A DNA stretch of 24,492 nucleotides from Verrucomicrobiota bacterium. Lineage in GTDB: Bacteria > Verrucomicrobiota > Verrucomicrobiia > Limisphaerales > UBA1100. The stretch lies in contig JAPKDK010000012.1 of assembly GCA_028872645.1 (NCBI GenBank), forward strand, positions 1 to 24,492, read 5' to 3'. Position numbers and translations under genes: made by a program. A model generated the notes under the pieces. It was not told where the DNA came from and ran no database searches. It was given only the letters and a program-made list of their open reading frames with translations. This document shows, in pieces, positions 15,149 through 22,476 of the stretch; within the stretch, counting starts at the first letter, position 1, and each line of letters begins with the position of its first letter.

Positions 15149-16153
15149 TTAGCGGTCTTGTTTTTGCGGGCCGCCTTGGATTTCAAATTTCAATTCCACT
15201 TTGCCGGGTTGATCGCCTTCGCGTTTTTGAACATTCATCATCAGTTGTTTCAGTAGGTTTACCACGGGGAATTCGAGGTCCACCTGCACTACATTTTTGG
15301 CGCGGGCAATTTTGAGGCTTTTCAGAATCTCAGCAAGTTTCTTGGCTCCGGGTTCATCGACGACGGCAACCTGCAACTGTCCCATAGCCAGCATACCTTG
15401 CAGCATTTGCTGAATCTTGAGGGCCGAATCCGCATCGGCGGAATTCAACAGAAGTTGGGCGGTGAGATTCTTGCCCTGTTCGCCCAAACGAAACCCGATG
15501 CTTTGCACTTTGAACGCCTGTGCTTCGGGCGGGACGGGAAGGTCTTTCACGTTCACCATGGCGGCGAGGAAGTGATTGCCTTTTTTGAGCTTCAAGCCGC
15601 CGAGTTGTTTGGGTTGTAGCGCTGGCGCTTTGCCTTTGAGCACGTTGAGCGCTTGCACGAGCCGTTTTTTTGAACTGCCCATCGCAATGAGGCCTTCGTT
15701 CACGATAGCGCCAAAGTGTGTTTCCTGCTTATCCCCTTTGCCATCGCGCCACGTGAGGATCTTGTGACCGGCTTCGTTCAGTCGCTTAAATTCATCTTTC
15801 CACTTCAACGCGGCCAGCAGAGGTGCCTTTTTGAATTTGCCTTGTAAGAGCATGGCCCACTGCTTTTCATCTTCGCCTTGCCCAAAAAGCGTCGCGCTAT
15901 CTAAATCCTTGCGAAAATCAAATTGTAATTGCTTGGCCAGTAGGTCGAGTTCCGGCCCGAATTCTTTTGCTTGTTTGAGCGCGAACTGGCCCAGCTGCGT
16001 CTTCTTAAATCCATCCACGTCCAGATAAAAAAACCAATGCACGCCGGTTGGCACTTGTTTGGAGTTAAACTCCTTCGCCTGCGCGCGGCCCGCCACACTG
16101 GTGCTAATCAGGAACACTAAGAGATAAGATAGTTGCAATAGATGCGTCTTCAT
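15149..16153 (-). CDS. Uncharacterised secreted protein upstream of an ECF sigma factor
   Basis: The 334-residue protein has a signal peptide (about 1-26, ending AGRAQA) and no further membrane helix. The mature part is rich in lysine, leucine and glutamine, with FFYLDVDGFKKTQLGQFAL near the start and GLIAMGSSKKRLVQALNVL in the middle. This resembles periplasmic proteins of unknown function found next to ECF sigma genes in Planctomycetes and Verrucomicrobia, but I cannot name a family. It is first of a three-gene unit, ahead of the sigma and anti-sigma genes, so it may be the periplasmic sensing component or a regulated target. Upstream, TTGACG at a 17-base spacing from a poor -10 ends 6 bases before the ATG; no Shine-Dalgarno sequence is visible. 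Confidence 0.75.
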   Translation of the reverse strand: MKTHLLQLSYLLVFLISTSVAGRAQAKEFNSKQVPTGVHWFFYLDVDGFKKTQLGQFALKQAKEFGPELDLLAKQLQFDFRKDLDSATLFGQGEDEKQWAMLLQGKFKKAPLLAALKWKDEFKRLNEAGHKILTWRDGKGDKQETHFGAIVNEGLIAMGSSKKRLVQALNVLKGKAPALQPKQLGGLKLKKGNHFLAAMVNVKDLPVPPEAQAFKVQSIGFRLGEQGKNLTAQLLLNSADADSALKIQQMLQGMLAMGQLQVAVVDEPGAKKLAEILKSLKIARAKNVVQVDLEFPVVNLLKQLMMNVQKREGDQPGKVELKFEIQGGPQKQDR

Positions 16154-16260
16154 TTGGGATGCGTTGTTTTGGGCAATGAACTCGTCAAAGCAATGTTACC
16201 CCCGAATACGCCGGGCACGGCGATTAGTTACAAACTAAGAAGAAAAGCGCGGCGTGATTA

Positions 16261-16422
16261 TTAGCCGCCGGCTTTGGCCTCTAACGCGGCGACTTTTTCC
16301 TTGAGCGTTTTCAAGTCCTCATCACGCTGCTCAAAAGCGGTGGCGGTCATCTCGCTTATCTGCGCCAGCGCGTCGGCGAGTTGCAGCAACTGTTCCTCAA
16401 TCTGTTCGTTGGTCAAACTCAT
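16261..16422 (-). CDS. Small coiled-coil protein (53 residues)
   Basis: A short frame reading MSLTNEQIEEQLLQLADALAQ and continuing with heptads to LKEKVAALEAKAGG. Nearly all of it is predicted to be a coiled coil with leucine/alanine at a and d positions. It resembles SlyX-type small coiled-coil proteins in size and composition but I cannot assign it. The ATG at 16422 is preferred over the upstream start at 16515, which would add a non-coiled hydrophobic segment. An extended -10 (TGATATGCT) ends 11 bases upstream on the minus strand. Real gene likely but not certain. Confidence 0.5.
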   Translation of the reverse strand: MSLTNEQIEEQLLQLADALAQISEMTATAFEQRDEDLKTLKEKVAALEAKAGG

Positions 16423-16567
16423 CGTTGGAGTGGAGCATATCAGTCGGGAAAGGGGAAGGATTTTGAAAATCCCAACCTTGATTATCTCCAAGTAGGACAA
16501 CCAATGTCCCTTCATTGTGTTAAGCTGTCTTCGTTATGCATTGCAGGACGAAAACAGAAAAAGAAAA

Positions 16568-16643
16568 TGGAGCGAGTGATGAGGGTCGAACTCACAACCT
16601 TCTGCATGGCAAGCAGATGCTCTACCAATTGAGCTACACTCGC
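16568..16643 (-). tRNA. tRNA-Gly (anticodon GCC)
   Basis: The minus strand folds into a full 76-base cloverleaf: acceptor GCGAGTG / CACTCGC, D-arm GCTC–GAGC, anticodon stem TCTGC / GCAGA with loop TTGCCAT (anticodon GCC), variable loop AGGTT, T-arm GTGAG–TTCGACC–CTCAT with one G-T pair. Discriminator base is T and CCA is encoded (plus strand TGG at 16568-16570). It follows the Dabb gene by 66 bases on the same strand and could be processed from the same transcript; a pyrimidine-rich run follows its 3' end. Confidence 0.97.
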
Positions 16644-16679
16644 ATCCGTGAAGGGCGGAGTATCCCGATGCAAGGCGGC

Positions 16680-16709
16680 TTTGGCAAGCGGATATTTGGC
16701 AAGCGGATT
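16680..16709. repeat. 15-base tandem duplication
   Basis: Two adjacent copies of TTTGGCAAGCGGAT plus one variable base lie between the tRNA and the stop of the Dabb gene, differing only at the last position. It is non-coding and looks like a replication-slippage duplication. Confidence 0.7.
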
Positions 16710-17012
16710 TTAGCCCTCGAAATCGTACACCACCACGCGGGCGCAGTTGGGCTTGAACACTTTCTCCACAAATTCCAAATGCCGCGGATGTTCCTGGTAA
16801 ACATCCTGCGTGGCTTTGTCATCAAAAATCAGATTCAGCGCCACTTGGTAGGATTGATCCACAACATCCCGATGGCTGCCCGCCATTGCACCGCAGTGAT
16901 AGTGCAGCAAGCCGGGGATGTCCTTGAGATATTCCTCCGCGCCGGCGAGCAATTTTTCCGTGGCATCGGCCACCTCGGGTTGGGTCCAAAAAATAACAAC
17001 GTGAGAAAACAT
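16710..17012 (-). CDS. Dabb-family (stress-responsive alpha/beta-barrel) protein
   Basis: The 100-residue protein starts MFSHVVIFW and contains the Dabb pattern throughout: LLAGAEEYLKDIPGLLHYHCG, DVVDQSYQVALNLIFDDKATQDVYQEHPRHLEFVEKVF, and a final strand RVVVYDF. These ferredoxin-like proteins usually form dimers; members include stress-responsive proteins and small cyclases, but most bacterial ones lack a known reaction. Length is exactly that of a single domain. The gene is divergent from recA across a 125-base region and upstream of tRNA-Gly. The start is supported by a promoter-like element 7 bases before it. Family call is firm; function is not. Confidence 0.9.
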   Translation of the reverse strand: MFSHVVIFWTQPEVADATEKLLAGAEEYLKDIPGLLHYHCGAMAGSHRDVVDQSYQVALNLIFDDKATQDVYQEHPRHLEFVEKVFKPNCARVVVYDFEG

Positions 17013-17019
17013 AGCCGCG

Positions 17020-17049
17020 ACCTTAATCGCCGATATGTCATCGAATCAA
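17020..17049 (-). promoter_or_regulatory. Predicted leaderless promoter of the Dabb gene
   Basis: On the minus strand: -35 TTGATT (17049-17044), 18-base spacer, -10 TAAGGT (17025-17020), then 7 bases to the ATG at 17012. The -10 is identical to that of the Sel1/LysM gene. No Shine-Dalgarno sequence can be placed in the 7 bases. Confidence 0.4.
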
Positions 17050-17096
17050 GCCTTTGGGAAAAACAAGGGCTTGCCGAATAAGCAACCCGGGCGCAA

Positions 17097-17110
17097 ACTG
17101 TCTGAACAGT
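17097..17110. promoter_or_regulatory. Palindrome in the recA upstream region, candidate operator
   Basis: ACTGT–CTGA–ACAGT is a perfect 14-base inverted repeat 27 bases before the recA ATG. The position suits a repressor operator. It does not match the E. coli LexA box, where CTGT and ACAG are 8 bases apart; here they are 4 apart. It includes one GAACA half-site. LexA control is therefore only a possibility. Confidence 0.4.
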
Positions 17111-17137
17111 ACGCCCACAACTGGAAGAAAATATATT

Positions 17138-18238
17138 ATGGCAAAAGCAGAAAAAACAACCAAGAAGCCCACCGAAAACGGCGAGATCAAGCAACGCAAT
17201 CTTGACGACGCGATGGCGCAAATCACCAAAACTTTTGGCGAAGGCAGCATCATGCGGCTCGGCAGCGCGCGGGCGCAAAACAACATCGAGGCAATTTCCA
17301 CCGGCGCGCTTTCGCTCGATCTCGCCCTCGGCATCGGCGGCGTGCCCAAGGGCCGCATCGTGGAAATTTATGGCCCGGAATCCTCCGGCAAAACCACCGT
17401 GATGCTGCACGTCATTGCCAACGCCCAAAAGGCCGGCGGCATGTGCGCCTTCATCGATGCCGAGCACGCGCTCGATCCCAAGTACGCCAAAAAGCTGGGC
17501 GTGAATCTTGATGACCTCCTCGTGTCCCAGCCCGACAGCGGCGAGGAAGCACTCACCATTTGCGAAACCCTCGCGCGCTCCGGCTCGTTGGACGTCATAG
17601 TCATCGACTCCGTTGCCGCGCTCGTCCCCAAAGCCGAGCTTGAGGGCGATATGGGCATGGCAACGATGGGAATGCAGGCGCGGCTAATGAGCCAAGCCCT
17701 CCGTAAACTCGCCGCCATCATGAGCAAAGCTAAGACCACCTGCATTTTCACCAATCAACTGCGCGAAAAAGTGGGCGTCATGTTCGGCAGCCCCGAAATT
17801 ACTTCCGGCGGCAAGGCACTCAAGTTTTACGCCAGCGTACGCATCGATATTCGCCGGCGCGAAGCACTCAAGGATTCCACCGGTCAAGTGATCGGTAACC
17901 ACGTGAAAACGAAAATCGTAAAAAACAAAGTCGCGCCGCCTTTCGCCGAGGCTGAGTTTGACATCATGTACAATCAGGGCATCAATTGGGAAGGCAGCGT
18001 CATCGACGCCGGCCTGCGCTTTGGGGTGCTTGACAAAAAAGGCGCGTGGATCCAGCACGCCGGCGAACTCATCGGCCAAGGCGTGGCCGCCGCGCAGAAA
18101 ACGCTGGTGGACAAACCCGAGCTGTGCGTGCAAATCGTACAACAAATCATGGACAAGAAAAACGGCGTGGAGCCGGAGGACACCAAGAAGGACAAAGCCC
18201 CCGCCACCAAACCCGCTGAGGCCGTAGCGGCGTTATAG
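17138..18238 (+). CDS. recA: Recombinase RecA
   Basis: The 366-residue ATPase forms filaments on single-stranded DNA, drives homologous recombination and triggers LexA self-cleavage. All hallmarks are present: Walker A GPESSGKTT (79-87), Walker B VIVID (153-157), catalytic-region FIDAEHALD (105-113), loop L1 around MGMATMGMQARLMSQALR, loop L2 from TNQLREKVGVMFGSPEITSGG, and a lysine- and glutamate-rich C-terminal tail. The frame extends upstream to 17054, but the ATG at 17138 gives the family's normal N-terminus and has a GGAAG ribosome binding site 10 bases before it. A palindrome lies upstream (17097-17110). The FIST gene begins 3 bases after the stop. Confidence 0.98.
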   Translation: MAKAEKTTKKPTENGEIKQRNLDDAMAQITKTFGEGSIMRLGSARAQNNIEAISTGALSLDLALGIGGVPKGRIVEIYGPESSGKTTVMLHVIANAQKAGGMCAFIDAEHALDPKYAKKLGVNLDDLLVSQPDSGEEALTICETLARSGSLDVIVIDSVAALVPKAELEGDMGMATMGMQARLMSQALRKLAAIMSKAKTTCIFTNQLREKVGVMFGSPEITSGGKALKFYASVRIDIRRREALKDSTGQVIGNHVKTKIVKNKVAPPFAEAEFDIMYNQGINWEGSVIDAGLRFGVLDKKGAWIQHAGELIGQGVAAAQKTLVDKPELCVQIVQQIMDKKNGVEPEDTKKDKAPATKPAEAVAAL

Positions 18239-18241
18239 CCG

Positions 18242-19435
18242 ATGTCCGAGCCCGGTCATTCCATCGCCGCGCATTACGATGGCGCGTTTGACGTGGACGC
18301 CCTTGAAGATTGGGCGGCGCAGTTGCGTGATAATTTTCCCGGCGATGAAGTATCATTGGGGCTGGTATTCACCTCCCCGCAATTTTTTGGGCAAGCTGTG
18401 GAATTGCTGGAGATCCTTCGCGTGCACGCCCGCATTCCATTGCTCGTCGGCTGTTCAGGGGGCAGTCTGGTGGCCAATGCGCGCGAGGTGGAAGAAAGTC
18501 CCGGCCTCACCCTCGCCCTCCATCATTTGCCCGGTGCAAAACTGGACGCGCTGCATTTCACGCAAAAACAAGTGGAGGCAGCCGACAACCCCGGGTATTG
18601 GCCCGAAGCCACCGGAGTGAGGGACACCAACGGATGGCTCACATTCGTGGATCCATTTCACCTCAATGCCGAAGCGTGGTTGCCGCAATGGAACGCCTCG
18701 TGGCCCGGCAAGCCGGTGATTGGCGGGTTCGCCAGCGGCACATTGGCCGATCAGACTTCGCAGTTGTACCTCAACGGCGACGTGTACGAGGAAGGCGGCG
18801 TCGCGCTCAGCGTGGGCGGCGGCGTGGCGTTGCAAAGCGTCGTCTCGCAAGGCTGCACGCCCATCGGTGAAACATGGACCATCACGCGCGCGGAGCAAAA
18901 TATTATTTACGAAATCGGCAACCGCTCCGCATACGAAGTACTCAACGAAACGTTTGAAAACCTCAGCGACACCGGCAAAGAAAAAACCCGCGGCAATTTA
19001 TTTGTGGGATTGGTGGTCAACGAATACGTGGAGGAATTTTATCGCGGCGATTTTCTCATTCGCAACCTCATTGGTGCAGATCCAGAAAACGGCGCCATCG
19101 CCATTGGCGGCACGCCGCGTGCCGGGCAAACGCTGCAGTTCCAGCGCCGCGACGCCCGTGGCGCCGGCGAAGATATGGACGAGCTGATGCATCGCGCCAG
19201 TGAATCGCTCAACGGAAATCCCGTGTATGGCGGCTGCCTTTGCTGCTGCACCGGGCGCGGCAAAAATTTGTTTGGTGCCTCCGACCACGACGCCGGCCTC
19301 GTGCAACATCATCTCGGTGACATCGGCCTCAGCGGATTTTTCTGCAACGGCGAAATCGGCCCCATCGGCAACGACAACTTTCTCCACGGCTACACCGCCT
19401 CCCTCGCCCTCTTTGTCGGCACGGAAACAAAATGA
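18242..19435 (+). CDS. FIST-domain (sensory) protein
   Basis: The 397-residue protein carries both FIST_N and FIST_C, a module proposed to bind small ligands such as amino acids in signalling proteins. Typical segments are LLVGCSGGSLVANAREVEE, KPVIGGFASG, GVALSVGGGVALQSVVSQGCTPIGETW, NLFVGLVVNEYVEEFYRGDFLIRNLIG and the closing GFFCNGEIGPIGNDNFLHGYTASLALF. There is no attached kinase, cyclase or chemotaxis domain and no signal peptide, so it is a stand-alone cytoplasmic form. The C-terminal part holds a cysteine cluster, CLCCCTGRG (Cys332, 334, 335, 336). The gene follows recA by 3 bases and overlaps trmB by 4 bases (ATGA), an unusual pairing. Confidence 0.9.
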   Translation: MSEPGHSIAAHYDGAFDVDALEDWAAQLRDNFPGDEVSLGLVFTSPQFFGQAVELLEILRVHARIPLLVGCSGGSLVANAREVEESPGLTLALHHLPGAKLDALHFTQKQVEAADNPGYWPEATGVRDTNGWLTFVDPFHLNAEAWLPQWNASWPGKPVIGGFASGTLADQTSQLYLNGDVYEEGGVALSVGGGVALQSVVSQGCTPIGETWTITRAEQNIIYEIGNRSAYEVLNETFENLSDTGKEKTRGNLFVGLVVNEYVEEFYRGDFLIRNLIGADPENGAIAIGGTPRAGQTLQFQRRDARGAGEDMDELMHRASESLNGNPVYGGCLCCCTGRGKNLFGASDHDAGLVQHHLGDIGLSGFFCNGEIGPIGNDNFLHGYTASLALFVGTETK

Positions 19436-20016
19436 GCCTGCTGCATGAGTTTGAATCCGTGACCGAACCGTTGCGGCTGGAGGAACTCTTTTCCGTGGCC
19501 CATCCCGCCGAATTGGAAATTGGCTGTGGTGATGGCGGGTTTCTTTTGGAATGGGCCACGCGACATCCGGAAAAAAATTTCATCGGCGTCGAGCGTCTGC
19601 TCGGCCGCATACGCAAACTCGATAAAAAAGGCCGACGCGCTGAACTCACCAATCTCCACCTCCTCCGTTTTGAAGCGCGGTATCTCCTCCAATACCTCCT
19701 GCCCAATCACGCCTTTGATACCGTACACATTTATTTCCCCGACCCTTGGCCGAAAGACAAACACCGCCGCCACCGGCTCATCGACGAACACTTCCCCGAA
19801 CTTGTCCGGCGCATTCTCCTTCCCAATGGCATCGTCCATCTCCGTACCGATGACCCCGCGTATTTCGAGCAAATGCAGGAATCCTTTTTACCTGCCAAAG
19901 ATTTTTCCGTCACGGAAACGCCGGTTGAATTGGCCAACGTCACCACTGAATTCGAGCGCCAATGGAATGAAGAAGGGAAACCCACATTGCGGGTGAGTTA
20001 CCGTTTGGAAAGATAA
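19432..20016 (+). CDS. trmB: tRNA (guanine-N7-)-methyltransferase
   Basis: TrmB transfers a methyl group from S-adenosylmethionine to N7 of guanine 46 in the variable loop of many tRNAs. The 194-residue protein has the SAM-binding motif LEIGCGDGGFLLEWA (about 28-42), the acidic loop GVERL, and the family signature YFPDPWPKDKHRRHRLI (about 101-117), followed by LRTDDPAYFE. The length is near the short end of the family, lacking an N-terminal extension. Its ATG overlaps the FIST stop as ATGA, suggesting coupling. It ends 3 bases from the stop of the convergent holin-like gene. No paralogue was seen. Confidence 0.96.
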   Translation: MSLLHEFESVTEPLRLEELFSVAHPAELEIGCGDGGFLLEWATRHPEKNFIGVERLLGRIRKLDKKGRRAELTNLHLLRFEARYLLQYLLPNHAFDTVHIYFPDPWPKDKHRRHRLIDEHFPELVRRILLPNGIVHLRTDDPAYFEQMQESFLPAKDFSVTETPVELANVTTEFERQWNEEGKPTLRVSYRLER

Positions 20017-20019
20017 TAA

Positions 20020-20499
20020 TCAAACGTCAATCACCGGGCCATCGTCATCGTCTCGATCGTAGCCTGATTTTTTTTCTTTTTGTTTGGCTCGGTGGAATTG
20101 GAAATTCGACTGGCCGCCGCCGGTCAGCTTGTTGGCAATGAGAGTGACAATGGAAATAACCAGCGCCCCCCAAAACGCTGCCCCAAAGCCATCCACCGTA
20201 AAGCCATCCACCAACTTTCCGGTGAGCATCAGTAAGCCGGCGTTAATGACCAACAGGAAAAGCCCCAGTGTGAGAATCAGCAGCGGCAGGCAGCCCAATA
20301 AAAGCAGCGGCCGCAGAAACGCATTCAGCGCGCCCAGCACTAACGTGGCCAGTAATAAATGCTCGAGCCTTTCATATTGAATGCTCGGCACAATGTGCAT
20401 GGCCGCCAACACGGCCAGCATGCCCACTACGAATTGGTGGAGAAAATCACGGACGGGATGTTTTTCTTTTGGTTCGTGATGTGATCCAGATTGCATCAT
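20020..20499 (-). CDS. Holin superfamily IV-like (PF04020) membrane protein
   Basis: The 159-residue protein has about four transmembrane helices (roughly 20-38, 46-62, 66-92, 105-124), an NAFLRPLL motif between the second and third typical of this family, and a charged C-terminal tail ending in DRDDDDGPVIDV. Despite the family name, chromosomal members such as the YvlD group are widespread and not tied to phage; no phage genes are nearby. Its ATG overlaps the manA stop by 4 bases (ATGA), so it ends a five-gene unit beginning with the Lpt permease. Function unknown; an envelope role fits the context. Confidence 0.85.
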   Translation of the reverse strand: MMQSGSHHEPKEKHPVRDFLHQFVVGMLAVLAAMHIVPSIQYERLEHLLLATLVLGALNAFLRPLLLLGCLPLLILTLGLFLLVINAGLLMLTGKLVDGFTVDGFGAAFWGALVISIVTLIANKLTGGGQSNFQFHRAKQKEKKSGYDRDDDDGPVIDV

Positions 20500-21464
20500 G
20501 CCGCTTGAGTGAGGAGGAACTGCGCATCCACGCCACGGGCGGTGGGGGTCTCGGCACAGGCGGGTACCAGCGCAAATTGGCCGGGGCTGAGTTGCAGCGT
20601 TTCGCCTGCGCCATCAAGCGTGAGGCAGCCATCGGTTACGGCCACGATCCGCACGCCTTCGCCGGGTAACACGATGGCGGCATCGGTTTCCATTTGAATG
20701 TGCTCCAGCCGAAACGCTTCCGGTGCCAGAGCAATGAGACGGGTGACGTGGTCATTGTCCGGCTCGTATTCGCGCGCGTGGAGGCGCGGCATTTCTTCAT
20801 CAAAATCAATGCACTGCAGCGCCTCGGCGAGGTGCAGCGGGCGCGGCTGCCCGTCGAGGCCGGGGCGGTTCCAGTCGTACACGCGGTAGGTGGTGTCGGA
20901 GTTTTGTTGAATTTCAAACACCACCGTGCCCGCGCCCAGCGCGTGCAGTTGGCCGCTGGGCAGAAACAGTGCGTCGCCCGCAGTCACGGGCAGCTCGTTG
21001 AGGCACAGGGGAAAATCCACGGTGCCGAGCTGTGCTTCAAATGTTTCACGGGAAACGCCTGGGCGCAAGCCGGCGATCAATCGCGCATCGGAGTCGGCGT
21101 GACTTACGAACCATGCTTCAGTTTTGGGTTTGCCACCAAGCTGCGCGGCCACGTTGGCAGGCGGATGGACCTGCACGGAAAGGTCGGCCTGCGCATCGAG
21201 TAATTTGGCGAGCCACGGGAACCGGCCGTTGTGGGGGAGATCACCGAGCAAATCGTCGGCGTGGTTTTGCATCAGCCAGCGGAGGTCATGTCCCGCGAGC
21301 GGGCCGTTGGTAATGACGCTGGCGGTGCCGGGGAGGTCAGCGATTTCCCAGGATTCCCCGATGCATTGGCCCGGCGGCAGGGGCTTGGCAAAAAGGGTTT
21401 CCAGTGTGCGTCCGCCCCAGACGCGTTCCTGGAAGATGGGCTCGAAGGTGAGCGGATAGAGCAT
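20496..21464 (-). CDS. manA: Mannose-6-phosphate isomerase, class I
   Basis: The enzyme interconverts mannose 6-phosphate and fructose 6-phosphate in the cytoplasm, supplying mannose for GDP-sugars and surface glycans. The 322-residue length and motifs fit the short (Bacillus-type) class I form. The zinc ligands are visible: LSVQVHP (Gln98, His100), KTEAWFV (Glu116) and LPSGQLHALG (His174). The start carries the family opening FEPIFQERVWGGRTLE. The gene starts 3 bases after the accA stop and overlaps the holin-like gene as ATGA. The neighbouring Lpt permease supports a link to lipopolysaccharide or capsule supply, though accA serves lipid synthesis, so the cluster is envelope-related in general. 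Confidence 0.95.
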   Translation of the reverse strand: MLYPLTFEPIFQERVWGGRTLETLFAKPLPPGQCIGESWEIADLPGTASVITNGPLAGHDLRWLMQNHADDLLGDLPHNGRFPWLAKLLDAQADLSVQVHPPANVAAQLGGKPKTEAWFVSHADSDARLIAGLRPGVSRETFEAQLGTVDFPLCLNELPVTAGDALFLPSGQLHALGAGTVVFEIQQNSDTTYRVYDWNRPGLDGQPRPLHLAEALQCIDFDEEMPRLHAREYEPDNDHVTRLIALAPEAFRLEHIQMETDAAIVLPGEGVRIVAVTDGCLTLDGAGETLQLSPGQFALVPACAETPTARGVDAQFLLTQAA

Positions 21465-21467
21465 CGC

Positions 21468-22430
21468 TCAGCCTTCGATGAACTTGCCGAAGCTGCGGTA
21501 TTTTTGATAGCGCTGCTTCAGGCGCGTCTCGGGATCAATTTTTTGCAGCGCCTCAAGGTTGGTGGTGAGCACTTCACGCAGTGTGTCGGCCATCGCCTCG
21601 GCATCGTTGTGGGCGCCGCCGAAAGGTTCGGGCACCACTTCGTCCACCAGCTCCAGCTCCAGCAAATCGCGCGCGGTAATTTTGAGCGCCTCGGCGGCTT
21701 GCGGTGCGGCGGCGCGGTCTTTCCACAAAATTGCCGCGCAGCCCTCGGGGCTGATGACTGAATAGTAGGCATTCTCTAAAATCAAAGTGCGATCGCTCAC
21801 GCCGATGCCCAGCGCGCCGCCGCTGCCGCCTTCGCCGATGACCACGGCAATCATCGGCACCTTAAATAGCGCCATCTCGCGCAAATTGATTGCGATGGCC
21901 TTGGCGATGTGGCGTTCCTCGGCGGCCACGCCGGGATACGCGCCGGTGGTGTCGATCAGCGCAATGATGGGCAGCCCGAAGCGATCGGCCATCCCCATCA
22001 ACCGCAGTGCCTTGCGGTAGCCCTCGGGATGGGCGCAGCCGAAATTGCGTTTGATGTTTTCCTTGGTGTCGCGGCCCTTTTGGGTGCCGACGACCATCAC
22101 GCGTTGTTCGCCGAGCTTGGCGAAGCCGGCCACGATGGCGTGGTCGTCTTGAAACAGGCGGTCGCCGTGTAGTTCGGAAAAGCCATTGAAGGTGTGGTTA
22201 ATATAATCGAGCGAGTACGGCCGCTTGGGGTGGCGGGCGAGTTGCACGCGCTGCCAAGCGGTGAGGTTGTAGTAGGCCTCCTTTTGTTTGGCGGCGATTT
22301 TCTCCTCGAGCTGGCGGATTTCCTCGCCAAGATCCACGCCGTGGCTTTCTGCATCGGGTTGATCCCGCAGGCCCTCCAGTTTTTGTTGGAGGTCGATATA
22401 CGGTTTCTCGAAATCGAGCAGGTGCTTCAT
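21468..22430 (-). CDS. accA: Acetyl-CoA carboxylase carboxyltransferase subunit alpha
   Basis: AccA, with AccD, transfers the carboxyl group from biotin carboxyl carrier protein to acetyl-CoA, making malonyl-CoA for fatty-acid synthesis. The 320-residue length is normal. Family landmarks: LLDFEKPYIDLQQKLEGLR at the start, YINHTFNGFSELHGDR (about 76-91), QKGRDTKENIKRNFGCAHPEGYRKALRLM, DTTGAYPGVAAEERHIAKAIA and IGEGGSGGALGIGVSDR, which together form the acyl-CoA and biotin sites. I chose the ATG at 22430; the frame also has a TTG at 22439 that adds three residues, but the ATG gives the family start. A promoter-like element lies just before it. manA follows 3 bases after the stop. accD is not in the window. 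Confidence 0.98.
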   Translation of the reverse strand: MKHLLDFEKPYIDLQQKLEGLRDQPDAESHGVDLGEEIRQLEEKIAAKQKEAYYNLTAWQRVQLARHPKRPYSLDYINHTFNGFSELHGDRLFQDDHAIVAGFAKLGEQRVMVVGTQKGRDTKENIKRNFGCAHPEGYRKALRLMGMADRFGLPIIALIDTTGAYPGVAAEERHIAKAIAINLREMALFKVPMIAVVIGEGGSGGALGIGVSDRTLILENAYYSVISPEGCAAILWKDRAAAPQAAEALKITARDLLELELVDEVVPEPFGGAHNDAEAMADTLREVLTTNLEALQKIDPETRLKQRYQKYRSFGKFIEG

Positions 22431-22439
22431 TCGGAACAA

Positions 22440-22468
22440 AGGTTAACGGGAAGGCGCGCCAATCGCAA
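22440..22468 (-). promoter_or_regulatory. Predicted internal leaderless promoter of accA
   Basis: On the minus strand: -35 TTGCGA (22468-22463), 17-base spacer, -10 TAACCT (22445-22440), then 9 bases to the ATG at 22430. It lies in the 46-base gap after the FHA gene, the only sizeable gap in this five-gene unit. No Shine-Dalgarno sequence is seen. The -35 hexamer is identical to that of the pseudopilin–thioredoxin gene. Confidence 0.4.
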
Positions 22469-22476
22469 GGCTCTGC

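Noticed and set aside
17097..17110. A classical E. coli-type LexA box before recA
   Set aside because: The CTGT and ACAG arms are separated by 4 bases, not 8; the site is retained only as a generic palindrome.
20020..20499. A prophage marker because of the holin-like family name
   Set aside because: Members of this family are common chromosomal membrane proteins, and no other phage gene, integrase or att site is present.
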